Positions 35,400 through 44,559 of a DNA stretch of 64,000 nucleotides are shown here, one piece after another. The stretch is from assembly GCF_004124275.1 (NCBI RefSeq), contig NZ_CP027218.1, positions 3,723,501 through 3,787,500 on the forward strand. Reading direction: 5' to 3'. Below the pieces are notes generated by a model, which made no database searches, was not told the DNA's origin, and saw only the letters and a program-made list of their open reading frames with translations. The first letter of the stretch is position 1; each line of letters opens with the position of its first letter. The stretch is from Pseudomonas sp. DTU12.3 (GTDB taxonomy: Bacteria; Pseudomonadota; Gammaproteobacteria; Pseudomonadales; Pseudomonadaceae). Made by a program: the position numbers and the translations under genes.

Positions 35400-36236
35400 G
35401 TGGATAAACGCAACTGGATCGATCTGTCCCAGGATGTCGATACCGGGATTGAATCGATTCGCGCTCACTTTGAAGGGCATGCCTACGACCCGCACTGGCA
35501 TGACAGCTTTCTCGTCGGAGTGACTGAGCAAGGCGTTCAGCAGTTCAATTGCCGCCGCGTGCGTCATCGCAGTACGCCGGGCCAGGCGATCTTGCTGGAA
35601 CCGGGAGAGATTCACGATGGCCATGCGCCAACCGAGGACGGCTTTACCTATTCGATGCTGTACCTCGACCCGCATTGGCTGGAGCGCGAAATGCACGCGC
35701 TGTTCGAAGACGCGCCGTCCGACAGCCAGCCCGGTTTTGCCGACACCTTGAGCCAGGACGCGCGTCTGGCCACCGCCATTCATCAGGCCTTCCACGCACT
35801 GCATGACGGCGACTTGCGCATCGTTCGCCAAACCGCCATCGATGGCCTGCTGGGCTCGCTCACTGGCCATCTCGCCTGGCGCAAGCGTCAGGATTTCGAT
35901 CCGCGTCTGCCGATGGTGGCCCAAGTGGCGCGGGATTATCTGCACGCGCATACCTATGAAGACATTGGTCTCGATGACCTCGCGCGCGTTTGCGGGGTGG
36001 ATCGTTTTCGTCTGAGCCGCGCCTTCAAGGCAGCTTTCGGTCTGGCGCCGCACGCTTACCTGATCCAGCTTCGTTTGGCCAAGGCACGGCAGTTGCTGGC
36101 ACGCGGTGAAACACCGGCGCAGGTTGCCAGCGTGCTCGGTTTTGCCGATCAAAGTCACTTGGGCCGCTGGTTTCGCCGCGCTTACCAACTGACACCGGCG
36201 GACTACCGCAAGCGCTGCTCAAACCTTCCAGACTGA
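35400..36236 (+). CDS. AraC-family regulator
   Basis: A 278-aa regulator with a GTG start at 35400. The N-terminal cupin sensor has HWHDSFLVGVTEQG and GQAILLEPGEIHDGHAP. The C-terminal double HTH (about 175-270) reads IGLDDLARVCGVDRFRLSRAFKAAFG and PAQVASVLGFADQSHLGRWFRRAYQLTPADYR. It sits 55 bp upstream of a LysE exporter gene on the same strand, a common pairing in which the regulator controls the exporter. Confidence 0.88.
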   Translation: MDKRNWIDLSQDVDTGIESIRAHFEGHAYDPHWHDSFLVGVTEQGVQQFNCRRVRHRSTPGQAILLEPGEIHDGHAPTEDGFTYSMLYLDPHWLEREMHALFEDAPSDSQPGFADTLSQDARLATAIHQAFHALHDGDLRIVRQTAIDGLLGSLTGHLAWRKRQDFDPRLPMVAQVARDYLHAHTYEDIGLDDLARVCGVDRFRLSRAFKAAFGLAPHAYLIQLRLAKARQLLARGETPAQVASVLGFADQSHLGRWFRRAYQLTPADYRKRCSNLPD

Positions 36237-36291
36237 CGCCCGCCAACTGACGATCATGGCTCCCTGTTTTGACTCTCAGGGAATCCGAATC

Positions 36292-36885
36292 ATGGCGTCA
36301 TTGTTGCCCTTCCTGCTGTTTGCTTTCGTTGCTTCGATCACACCGGGGCCGACCAACATCCTCGTGTTGAGCCACAGCTCGCGCCAAGGCTTGCTCGCCA
36401 CGCTACCGATTATTTTTGGTGCATGCGCGGCAGCTGCATTGATCGTTCTGGTGGTGGGTCTTGGCGCCGGCGAAACATTGCTGCGCTTTCCACGTGTGCA
36501 GCAAGCCATGGCCTGGGGCGGTGTGCTCTGGTTGAGTTGGCTGGCATGGCAGATCTTTCGCAGTGCACCGCCATCGCTGAACCCGGCGGATACGCAAGAA
36601 AAAGGCATCAGCGTTGTCGGTGCGGCCATGCTGCAACTGGTCAACCCCAAGGTGTGGATGATGGCCGTGGCGGTGGTCAGCGTGTTTCTCGGCGGCGGCG
36701 ACAAGACGCTGCAGTTGTTGGTGTTGTCACTGGCGTTCCTGTTGGTGTCGTTGCCGTGCATGACGCTCTGGGCCTTGCTTGGCGTGGGCAGCAGACGATT
36801 GATCGGAACACCGCAAGCGTTCAAGCGCATGAACGCAGTCCTGGCGCTGTTACTGCTGCTGTCGGCATGGCTCACCATCCTCTGA
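36292..36885 (+). CDS. LysE-family amino acid exporter
   Basis: A 197-aa membrane protein; the ATG at 36292 follows AGGGAATCC. LysE/RhtB features: FVASITPGPTNILVLSHSSRQG at the N-terminus, six hydrophobic helices, and QLVNPKVWMMAVAVVS in the middle. It would export an amino acid or analogue; which one is not visible. Probably cotranscribed with the AraC gene. Confidence 0.88.
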   Translation: MASLLPFLLFAFVASITPGPTNILVLSHSSRQGLLATLPIIFGACAAAALIVLVVGLGAGETLLRFPRVQQAMAWGGVLWLSWLAWQIFRSAPPSLNPADTQEKGISVVGAAMLQLVNPKVWMMAVAVVSVFLGGGDKTLQLLVLSLAFLLVSLPCMTLWALLGVGSRRLIGTPQAFKRMNAVLALLLLLSAWLTIL

Positions 36886-36893
36886 ATCCCCCC

Positions 36894-36978
36894 TGTAGGA
36901 GCTGCCGCAGGCTGCGATCTTTTGATCTTGATCGTAAAAAACAAGATCAAAAGATCGCAGCCTGCGGCAGCTCCTACA
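36894..36978. repeat. REP inverted repeat with 37-bp perfect arms
   Basis: Positions 36894-36930 and 36942-36978 are exact reverse complements around 11 bp. The right arm contains the stop codon (36974-36976) of the regulator gene to its right. Confidence 0.93.
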
Positions 36979-37747
36979 CGGGTGAGGTGGCTTGGCGATA
37001 TTGGCGGGGGGTGAAGCCGGTCGAGGCCTTGAACTGGCGAGTGAAGGCACTGTGATCGGTGTAGCCGCACTGCAATGCAACGTCGGTAATCGGCAGGTCA
37101 GTGTGCAACAGGCGATGGGCGTGTTCCAGGCGCACTTTCTGGATCATCTGCCGTGGCGTCAGGTGAAACACGCGCTTGCAGTAGCGCTCCAGTTGCGCGA
37201 CTGAAATACCGGCGATTTTAGTCAGCTCGCCGAGGGTCACGCGCCGATTGAAATGCGCGCGAATGTGCTCGTCGACAGCGGCCAGTCGCTGGAACGCCGG
37301 GTGGGTTTCACTGGCCGATTGCAGATCGACCGAAATGCCTGCGAGGCCGATGATCTCGCCATCGCGGTTGTACAGCGGCTGTTTATGAGTCAGGCACCAG
37401 CCGGGCTCGCGGCTGCCATACAGGTGCAGTTCAAGCTGATCCTCCAGCACAAACCCTTCCTCCAGCACCTTGCGATCCTGCTCGGTGTAACCAGGCCCCA
37501 GTTGCGCCGGGAACACCTGCGCGCTGGTTTTGCCGAGCAACGGGCGCAAGTCCTTCAGGCCGCAACGCTGCACCAGCGTGCGGTTGGCCAACACATAACG
37601 TGCCTGCATGTCCTTGATGAAAATCGCCGCATTGGGGATCACGTCGAGCATCGGCAACAGCAGCGCTGCGCCGGCCAACAGCTCTGCAAGCGTCTGAGGA
37701 CGATGACCGTCATGACCCTGGGCCAGGATCGAAAACGCGCTTTGCAT
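36974..37747 (-). CDS. AraC-family regulator with PAS sensor (hydroxyproline locus)
   Basis: A 257-aa protein; the ATG at 37747 has AGGGGAG upstream, whereas the open frame extends further. A PAS domain (about 30-145) includes LDVIPNAAIFIKDMQARYVLANRTLVQRCG and IIGLAGISVDLQ. An AraC double HTH (160-257) includes VTLGELTKIAGISVAQLERY and ITDVALQCGYTDHSAFTRQFKASTG. Its stop codon lies within a REP arm. Divergent from the catabolic operon, so it is the probable activator. Confidence 0.87.
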   Translation of the reverse strand: MQSAFSILAQGHDGHRPQTLAELLAGAALLLPMLDVIPNAAIFIKDMQARYVLANRTLVQRCGLKDLRPLLGKTSAQVFPAQLGPGYTEQDRKVLEEGFVLEDQLELHLYGSREPGWCLTHKQPLYNRDGEIIGLAGISVDLQSASETHPAFQRLAAVDEHIRAHFNRRVTLGELTKIAGISVAQLERYCKRVFHLTPRQMIQKVRLEHAHRLLHTDLPITDVALQCGYTDHSAFTRQFKASTGFTPRQYRQATSPV

Positions 37748-37977
37748 CGAAAGTCTCCCCTGCTGATCAATCGGCCAAGTGTCCGCGCTGCGGCCGTCGC
37801 GTGCAGATTGCAGCATCGTCAAAGGCCTGTCGAGCGGCACGTTTGTTCTACGCAATTGTGCTGATTTCGTCATCGATCCCGAAGCAAAACATCAATCGCC
37901 GACCTGGCGATCGGTTCAAAGTCTGGCCGTCCCAGTGACACAACTGCCTATCCAATAACTCACAAGAAGGCGATGCC

Positions 37978-39603
37978 ATGTCAGGCCAAGGCAAGTTCAA
38001 AAAACAGCTTTCACTGATCGACCTCACATTTATCGGGCTAGGAGCGATTTTCGGTTCCGGCTGGTTGTTCGCGGCCAGTCATGTGTCCGCGATTGCCGGG
38101 CCGGCGGGGATTTTCTCTTGGCTGCTGGGCGGTTTTGCCGTGTTGCTGCTGGGCATTGTTTACTGCGAACTGGGCGCGGCATTGCCACGTGCCGGCGGCG
38201 TGGTGCGTTACCCGGTCTACTCGCACGGGCCGCTGCTGGGTTACCTGATGGGTTTCATCACGCTGATCGCCTTTTCCAGTCTGGTGGCGATCGAAGTGGT
38301 TGCCTCGCGCCAATACGCAGCAGCGTGGTTTCCCGGCCTGACCAAGGCTGGCAGCGGCGACCCGACCATGCTCGGCTGGATGCTCCAGTTCGCCCTGCTT
38401 TGTGTGTTTTTCCTGCTCAATTATCGCAGCGTGAAGACCTTCGCCAAGGCCAACAACCTGATCAGCGTGTTCAAGTTCATTGTGCCGCTGCTGGTGATTG
38501 GCGTGCTGTTCACCTTCTTCAAACCGGCTAACTTCCAGGTGCAAGGTTTCGCGCCGTTCGGCTTGTCCGGTGTGGAGATGGCAGTGTCGGCAGGTGGCGT
38601 CATTTTCGCGTATCTGGGCCTGACGCCGATCATCTCGGTGGCCAGCGAAGTGAAAAATCCGCAGCGCACCATTCCCATCGCGCTGATCCTTTCGGTGCTG
38701 CTCTCGACCCTGATCTACGTGCTGCTGCAAATGGCGTTCCTCGGCAGCATTCCGACGGAAATGCTCGCCAACGGCTGGGCTGGCATCAGCAAGGAATTTG
38801 CCCTGCCGTATCGCGACATCGCGCTGGCGCTGGGCGTCGGCTGGCTGGCTTATCTGGTGGTCGCCGACGCGGTGATCTCGCCGAGCGGTTGCGGCAACAT
38901 CTACATGAACGCCACCCCGCGCGTGATCTACGGCTGGGCGCAGACCGGAACCTTCTTCAAAGTCTTCACCCACATCGATGAGAAGTCCGGCATCCCGCGT
39001 CCGGCGCTGTGGCTGACCTTCGCCCTGTCGGTGTTCTGGACCCTGCCGTTCCCGTCGTGGGAAGCGTTGATCAATGTGGTTTCCGCCGCACTGGTATTGA
39101 GCTATGCGGTAGCGCCGGTTTCCGTGGCCGCGTTGCGCCGCAATGCACCGAACATGCCGCGCCCGTTCCGGGTCAAGTGCATGGGCGTGCTCGGGCCGGT
39201 GTCGTTCATCATCGCCGCGCTGATCGTTTACTGGTCGGGCTGGAGCACGGTGTCGTGGCTGCTCGGCCTGCAAATCCTGATGTTCGTCGTGTACCTGCTC
39301 TGCGGTCGTTTCGTACCGACTGCTCACCTCAATCTGGCCAGCCAGGTGCGCTCGTCGGCGTGGCTGATCGCCTTCTACGCGGTGACCATCGTGCTGTCGA
39401 AACTCGGCACTTTCGGTGGCCTGGGCATCCTCGCTCATCCGTTCGACACAATCGTCGTCGCTGCTTGCGCAACCGGCATCTATTACTGGGGCGCAGCAAC
39501 TGGCGTGCCGGCGCACCTGGTACGTCTGGAGGAGGACGATGAAGAAAGCGAAGTCACCGCCCCCGCCTCGACCGTGTCTGCGCGCCCTGCCGGCGCCTAT
39601 TGA
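37978..39603 (+). CDS. APC-family permease (hydroxyproline/proline uptake)
   Basis: A 541-aa permease behind AGAAGGCG. APC signatures: LIDLTFIGLGAIFGSGWLFA in TM1 with the unwound GSG motif, and LPRAGGVVRYPVYSHGPLLGYLMGF in TM2-3. Twelve to fourteen helices, with a charged cytoplasmic tail (LEEDDEESEV). First gene of the plus-strand operon, 22 bp before the epimerase gene, so it probably imports 4-hydroxyproline or proline. Confidence 0.88.
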   Translation: MSGQGKFKKQLSLIDLTFIGLGAIFGSGWLFAASHVSAIAGPAGIFSWLLGGFAVLLLGIVYCELGAALPRAGGVVRYPVYSHGPLLGYLMGFITLIAFSSLVAIEVVASRQYAAAWFPGLTKAGSGDPTMLGWMLQFALLCVFFLLNYRSVKTFAKANNLISVFKFIVPLLVIGVLFTFFKPANFQVQGFAPFGLSGVEMAVSAGGVIFAYLGLTPIISVASEVKNPQRTIPIALILSVLLSTLIYVLLQMAFLGSIPTEMLANGWAGISKEFALPYRDIALALGVGWLAYLVVADAVISPSGCGNIYMNATPRVIYGWAQTGTFFKVFTHIDEKSGIPRPALWLTFALSVFWTLPFPSWEALINVVSAALVLSYAVAPVSVAALRRNAPNMPRPFRVKCMGVLGPVSFIIAALIVYWSGWSTVSWLLGLQILMFVVYLLCGRFVPTAHLNLASQVRSSAWLIAFYAVTIVLSKLGTFGGLGILAHPFDTIVVAACATGIYYWGAATGVPAHLVRLEEDDEESEVTAPASTVSARPAGAY

Positions 39604-39625
39604 AATCACCCAACGGGACACACTC

Positions 39626-40552
39626 ATGAAACGCGTACACGTCATTGATTCCCACACCGGCGGTGAGCCCACGCGCCTGGTAATGAATGGTTTCCCCGAT
39701 CTGCCCGGCAACAGCATGGTGGAAAAGCGCGATGCCCTGCGCAATCAGCATGACGCCTGGCGCCGCGCCTGCCTGCTGGAACCGCGCGGCAACGACGTGC
39801 TGGTCGGTGCGCTGTATTGCGAGCCGGTCTCGGCGGATGCCACGTGCGGAGTGATCTTCTTCAACAACGCCGGTTATCTGGGCATGTGCGGTCACGGCAC
39901 CATCGGCCTGATCAACTCGCTGCAGTACCTGGGGAAAATCGCCCCGGGCATCCACAAGATCGACACCCCGGTCGGCCCAGTCAGCGCCACGTTGCATGAC
40001 GACGGATCCGTCACGCTGGGCAACGTTCCGGCTTATCGGTACCGCAAACACGTGCCGGTGGATGTTCCGGGATTCGGCCGGGTATTCGGCGATATCGCCT
40101 ACGGCGGCAACTGGTTTTTCCTCGTCTCCGAGCACGGCCAGACGCTTTCCATGGACAACGTCGAGCACCTCACCGCCTACACCTGGGCGATGCTCAAAGC
40201 CCTTGAAGACCAAGGCATCCATGGTGAAGACGGCGCCGTTATCGACCACATCGAACTGTTCGCCGATGACGCCAACGCCGACAGCCGCAACTTCGTCATG
40301 TGCCCCGGCAAAGCCTACGACCGCTCCCCGTGCGGCACCGGCACCAGCGCCAAACTCGCCTGCCTCGCCGCCGACGACAAGCTGCAACCCGGCGCACGCT
40401 GGGTGCAGGCAAGCATCACCGGCAGCCAGTTCGAAGGTCGCTACGAATGGCAAGGCGAGCGCATCCGGCCGTTCATCACCGGCCGCGCCTACATGACCGC
40501 CGACAGCACCTTGCTGATCGACGAAGCAGATCCGTTCGCGTGGGGCATCTGA
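39626..40552 (+). CDS. lhpA: 4-hydroxyproline 2-epimerase (proline racemase family)
   Basis: A 308-aa enzyme starting MKRVHVIDSHTGGEPTR. Both catalytic cysteines are present: Cys88 in GYLGMCGHGTIG and Cys236 in DRSPCGTGTSAKLA, so it is an epimerase/racemase rather than the dehydratase variant (which has Thr at one site). It converts trans-4-hydroxy-L-proline to cis-4-hydroxy-D-proline. The pathway genes follow in order, which separates it from a plain proline racemase. Confidence 0.92.
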   Translation: MKRVHVIDSHTGGEPTRLVMNGFPDLPGNSMVEKRDALRNQHDAWRRACLLEPRGNDVLVGALYCEPVSADATCGVIFFNNAGYLGMCGHGTIGLINSLQYLGKIAPGIHKIDTPVGPVSATLHDDGSVTLGNVPAYRYRKHVPVDVPGFGRVFGDIAYGGNWFFLVSEHGQTLSMDNVEHLTAYTWAMLKALEDQGIHGEDGAVIDHIELFADDANADSRNFVMCPGKAYDRSPCGTGTSAKLACLAADDKLQPGARWVQASITGSQFEGRYEWQGERIRPFITGRAYMTADSTLLIDEADPFAWGI

Positions 40553-40607
40553 GCTGCCGCGCGGACTTTTCACCTCAATTTGAATGATGTGCCAAGGAGT
40601 TAAAACA

Positions 40608-41555
40608 ATGAGCGACAACATCTTCACCGGTTGCATGCCGGCCCTGATGACCCCGTGCACCGCCCAGCGCAAACCGGACTTCGATGCGCTGGTGGCCAAG
40701 GGTCGCGAGCTGATCGATATCGGCATGAGTGCCGTGGTCTATTGCGGCTCCATGGGTGACTGGCCGCTGCTTACCGAAGCCGAGCGTCAGGAAGGCGTGG
40801 CGCGCTTGGTCGCGGCGGGGATTCCAACGATTGTCGGGACCGGCGCAGTCAACACTCGCGAAGCGGTCGCCCATGCAGCGCACGCGGCAAAAGTCGGCGC
40901 GCAGGGTCTGATGGTGATTCCCCGCGTACTGTCCCGGGGTGCTTCGGCGGCTGCGCAGAAAGCCCACTTCGCGGCGATCCTGCAAGCGGCGCCGAACTTG
41001 CCGGCGGTGATCTACAACAGCCCTTACTACGGCTTCGCCACCCGCGCCGAGCTGTTTTTCGAACTGCGTCGCGAATACCCGAACCTGATTGGTTTCAAGG
41101 AATTCGGCGGTGGCGCCGACCTGCGTTACGCCGCTGAAAACATCACCTCCAAGGACGATAGCGTGACCTTGATGGTCGGCGTCGATACGCAAGTGGTGCA
41201 CGGTTTCGTCAACTGCAACGCCACCGGCGCGATCACCGGGATCGGCAACGCTCTGCCCCGCGAAGTGCTGCAACTGGTAGCACTGAGCAAGAAAGCGGCC
41301 CAGGGTGATGCCAAGGCACGACGTCAGGCGCGTGAGCTGGAGTCGGCACTGGCCGTGCTGTCGTCGTTCGATGAAGGCTGCGATCTGGTGCTGTATTACA
41401 AGCATCTGATGGTGCTCAACGGCGACAAGGAATACACCCTGCACTTCAACGAAACCGATGCGCTGAGCGATTCGCAACGACGTTATGCCGAGAAGCAGTA
41501 TTCGCTGTTCCGTCACTGGTACGAGAACTGGTCAGCCGAGCAGAACTTCGCCTGA
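40608..41555 (+). CDS. lhpC: Pyrroline-4-hydroxy-2-carboxylate deaminase (DapA superfamily)
   Basis: A 315-aa protein; the ATG at 40608 has AAGGAG 8 nt upstream. DHDPS-like aldolase barrel: GSMGDWPLLTEAER, Tyr in PAVIYNSPYYGF and Schiff-base Lys in LIGFKEFGGGADL. In the hydroxyproline pathway this enzyme turns Δ1-pyrroline-4-hydroxy-2-carboxylate into 2-oxoglutarate semialdehyde and ammonia. Context supports that over dihydrodipicolinate synthase. Confidence 0.9.
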   Translation: MSDNIFTGCMPALMTPCTAQRKPDFDALVAKGRELIDIGMSAVVYCGSMGDWPLLTEAERQEGVARLVAAGIPTIVGTGAVNTREAVAHAAHAAKVGAQGLMVIPRVLSRGASAAAQKAHFAAILQAAPNLPAVIYNSPYYGFATRAELFFELRREYPNLIGFKEFGGGADLRYAAENITSKDDSVTLMVGVDTQVVHGFVNCNATGAITGIGNALPREVLQLVALSKKAAQGDAKARRQARELESALAVLSSFDEGCDLVLYYKHLMVLNGDKEYTLHFNETDALSDSQRRYAEKQYSLFRHWYENWSAEQNFA

Positions 41556-41624
41556 ACCATGCTTTCGCCTGCCGCGAGGTAATTGCCTCACGGCAGGCAT
41601 CACTTCTTTTATCAGGAACAGACC

Positions 41625-43217
41625 ATGACTCTGACGGGCCATATGTTGATCGGGCAGCACACTGTCGCGGGCAATCGCGAAGCCATTCGAGGGATCAACC
41701 CGGCCACCGACGCTGTGTTGGAGCCGGCGTATGCCGGTGGATCGGCCGAGCATGTCGAACAGGCTTGCGCGCTGGCTTCGGCGGCGCTCGACGCTTACCG
41801 CGAAACAACCCTCAGTGGCCGTGCCGAATTTCTGCAAAGCATTGCCGAGGAAATCGAAGCCCTCGGCGATGAATTGATCGAGCGTGCACACGCCGAAACC
41901 GGCCTGCCGCGCCCGCGTTTGCAGGGTGAACGTGGCCGCACGTGCCAGCAATTGCGCCTGTTCGCGCGCACCGTGCGTGCCGGTGAATGGCTGGACGTGC
42001 GCGTCGACACCGCGCAACCGCAACGGCAGCCGCTGCCGCGTTCGGACTTGCGCCAACGGCAGATCCCCTTGGGACCGGTGGCCGTATTTGGCGCGAGCAA
42101 TTTCCCCCTGGCGTTTTCGGTGGCCGGAGGCGATACCGCTTCGGCATTGGCTGCCGGTTGCCCGGTTGTGGTCAAGGCACACAGCGCGCATCCCGGCACC
42201 AGCGAGCTGGTCGGTGGCGCAATCGCCCGGGCGATCAAGGCCTGCGGTTTGCCGGAAGGCGTGTTTTCGTTGCTGTACGGTTCCGGGCGTGAAGTCGGTA
42301 TTGCGCTGGTCAGCGACCCGCGCATCAAAGCCGTGGGCTTCACCGGTTCGCGCAGTGGTGGTCTGGCGTTGCTGCAAGCGGCGCAGGTTCGGGCCGAACC
42401 AATTCCCGTGTACGCGGAAATGAGTTCGATCAATCCGGTGCTGCTGTTCCCGGCGGCGTTGCACAACCGTGCGCCGGCACTGGCCGAAGGATTTGTTGGC
42501 TCGCTGACGTTGGGGGCAGGACAGTTCTGTACCAATCCGGGCTTGGTGATTGCACGCAAGGGGCCTGCGCTGGACAGTTTCATTGAGGCCGCCGCTGAGC
42601 AGATAAAACGTCAAGCAGCGCAGACGATGCTCACCCCGGGGATCTTCAAGGCCTACGAATCGGCAGTGAATACGCTGGCCGAAAACAGCGCTGCGTATGT
42701 TGCCGCGCAGGGGCAGATCGGCAGCGGCCAGAACCAGGGTCAGGCGCATCTATTCGTCACTGATGCCGCCGATTTCCTCGCCGATGACAACCTGCAAGCG
42801 GAGGCTTTTGGTGCGGCGGCGTTGATTGTGCAATGCGCCAGCGACGATCAAATCCGTCAGGTCACCGAGCAACTGGAAGGCCAGTTGACCGCCACCCTGC
42901 ACCTTGATGACGCCGACCTTGAGCAGGCCCGCGCATTGTTGCCGATACTGGAGCGCAAAGCCGGACGGCTGCTGGTCAACGGTTGGCCTACGGGCGTGGA
43001 AGTCTGCGATGCGATGGTTCACGGTGGGCCTTTCCCGGCGACGTCAGATGCGCGCACAACGTCGGTCGGCACGGCGGCAATCCTGCGTTTCCTGCGCCCG
43101 GTCTGCTATCAGGACTTCCCCGACAGCCTGCTGCCCAGCGCAATGCAACAGGCCAATCCGCTGCATTTGAGCCGCCTGCTCGATGGGCACAGGGAAGCAC
43201 TTGCACATGCCGAATAA
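41625..43217 (+). CDS. lhpG: 2-oxoglutarate semialdehyde dehydrogenase
   Basis: A 530-aa aldehyde dehydrogenase. Motifs: GPVAVFGASNFPLAFSVAGG (coenzyme), the conserved Glu in EMSSINPVLLFP, and the catalytic Cys in GAGQFCTNPGLVI. The length and the FGASNFPLAFS phrase are typical of the NADP-dependent KGSA dehydrogenase group. It finishes the pathway by making 2-oxoglutarate for the TCA cycle. The last 11 bp overlap the next gene. Confidence 0.9.
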   Translation: MTLTGHMLIGQHTVAGNREAIRGINPATDAVLEPAYAGGSAEHVEQACALASAALDAYRETTLSGRAEFLQSIAEEIEALGDELIERAHAETGLPRPRLQGERGRTCQQLRLFARTVRAGEWLDVRVDTAQPQRQPLPRSDLRQRQIPLGPVAVFGASNFPLAFSVAGGDTASALAAGCPVVVKAHSAHPGTSELVGGAIARAIKACGLPEGVFSLLYGSGREVGIALVSDPRIKAVGFTGSRSGGLALLQAAQVRAEPIPVYAEMSSINPVLLFPAALHNRAPALAEGFVGSLTLGAGQFCTNPGLVIARKGPALDSFIEAAAEQIKRQAAQTMLTPGIFKAYESAVNTLAENSAAYVAAQGQIGSGQNQGQAHLFVTDAADFLADDNLQAEAFGAAALIVQCASDDQIRQVTEQLEGQLTATLHLDDADLEQARALLPILERKAGRLLVNGWPTGVEVCDAMVHGGPFPATSDARTTSVGTAAILRFLRPVCYQDFPDSLLPSAMQQANPLHLSRLLDGHREALAHAE

Positions 43218-44469
43218 CGCTCATGACATCGCCGTAGTCGGTGCCGGGATCATCGGCGTTTCCTGCGCCTTGCGCCTCGCCCGTCAGGGACTGCGCGTGG
43301 TGGTGCTCGATCAACAGCAACCGGGCCACGGCGCCTCGTTCGGCAACGCCGGGCATCTGGCGACCGAGCAGGTTTTTCCGATTGCCGACGTGTCGATTCT
43401 CAAGCGCTTGCCGGCGATGCTGATGGACCCGATGGGGCCGTTGCGACTGGACTGGAAATACCTGCCACGCGCCCTGCCCTGGTTCACCCGGCTGTTGCTG
43501 AATTTGCGTTCAGAACCCTTTGGCAAAACCGTCGCCGGCTTGCGCGCACTCAATGAAAGCAGTCTGGCGGCCTGGCAGCGCCTGCTCGCTGACATCTCGC
43601 GGCCCGATCTGTTGAAAGTCGACGGCTCGTTGCTGGTGTTCGAAAAACCCGAATCGCGTCAGGCCATCGCAGCACTCCAGACGCGTCTGCAGCAACAACA
43701 AGTGCCCGTAGATTTCTGGCAGGCCGCGGCGGTGCATGAAACCGCGCCGCAACTCAGCGAGCGGATTCAGGGCGGCCTGTTCTTTCCGCGCACCGGGCAT
43801 TTCATCGATCCGTATCGCGTGGTGACCGAACTGGTCGAAGCGGCCAAGGCCAGCGGCGTGATTTTCGTCAAACAGCAGGTTCAGGGCGGTTATGTGCAGG
43901 AGCACGGCGTGTCGTTGATCACCGGCAGCGGAGGTTTCACCGCACGCCGCGTACTGATCGCCTGCGGTGCGCATTCGGCGAAACTCACCGCCGCACTCAC
44001 CGGCAAAAAAGTGCCGCTGGACACCGAGCGCGGTTATCACCTGATGCTGCCTCACGAACACAACCGCTTGCCCTTCCCAGTCACCTCGCTGGAGCGCAAG
44101 TTCATCATGACGCCGATGTCTGAGGGATTGCGGTTGGCGGGCACCGTCGAGTTCGCCGGACTGCAGAAGCCGCCGAGCATGGAGCGCGCGTGGCAACTGC
44201 ATCGATTGAGTCAGGGTTTGTTCCGCAAGGATTTGAGTGCTGACAACGCCACACCGTGGATGGGTTTTCGGCCATCGTTGCCGGATTCGTTGCCGGTGAT
44301 CGATCAGGTGTGCGACGGCAAGGTGCTGCTCGCGTTCGGGCATCAGCATCTGGGGCTGACGCAGGCGGCGGTGACGGCGGAGATGATTGTTCAGATGGCT
44401 TTACCCGCGCAGACACAAGATACCAACAGGCTGCCAGTCATCGAACCTTACAGGCTGGATCGTTTCTGA
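43207..44469 (+). CDS. FAD-dependent D-hydroxyproline dehydrogenase (DadA-like)
   Basis: A 420-aa flavoprotein starting MPNNAHDIAVVGAGIIGVS with the GxGxxG dinucleotide fold, then GLRVVVLDQQ, and a C-terminal FAD motif (LLAFGHQHLGLTQAAVTAEM). It resembles D-amino-acid dehydrogenases and, from its place in the operon, should oxidise cis-4-hydroxy-D-proline to the pyrroline. It is the single-subunit alternative to multi-subunit enzymes known in other pseudomonads. Confidence 0.87.
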   Translation: MPNNAHDIAVVGAGIIGVSCALRLARQGLRVVVLDQQQPGHGASFGNAGHLATEQVFPIADVSILKRLPAMLMDPMGPLRLDWKYLPRALPWFTRLLLNLRSEPFGKTVAGLRALNESSLAAWQRLLADISRPDLLKVDGSLLVFEKPESRQAIAALQTRLQQQQVPVDFWQAAAVHETAPQLSERIQGGLFFPRTGHFIDPYRVVTELVEAAKASGVIFVKQQVQGGYVQEHGVSLITGSGGFTARRVLIACGAHSAKLTAALTGKKVPLDTERGYHLMLPHEHNRLPFPVTSLERKFIMTPMSEGLRLAGTVEFAGLQKPPSMERAWQLHRLSQGLFRKDLSADNATPWMGFRPSLPDSLPVIDQVCDGKVLLAFGHQHLGLTQAAVTAEMIVQMALPAQTQDTNRLPVIEPYRLDRF

Positions 44470-44489
44470 AAGGACTTGTTTGATCCGCG

Positions 44490-44514
44490 AGCCTGCTTTC
44501 GAGAGCAGGCTTTT
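44490..44514 (+). terminator. Terminator of the hydroxyproline operon
   Basis: AGCCTGCT (44490-44497), loop TTCGAG, AGCAGGCT (44504-44511) followed by TTTT. Lies 20 bp after the last gene and separates it from the convergent 761-aa gene. Confidence 0.85.
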
Positions 44515-44559
44515 AGTCACTCGCTGGTAGATTTCCCGAAAGTTTAGAGAAGCAGAACG

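Noticed and set aside
38038..39744. Minus-strand frame of 568 codons across the hydroxyproline permease gene
   Set aside because: Antisense shadow; the opposite strand has an APC transporter with a ribosome site.
39626..40552. Trans-3-hydroxyproline dehydratase as an alternative for the racemase-family gene
   Set aside because: That branch has Thr in place of one catalytic Cys. Here both Cys88 and Cys236 are present.
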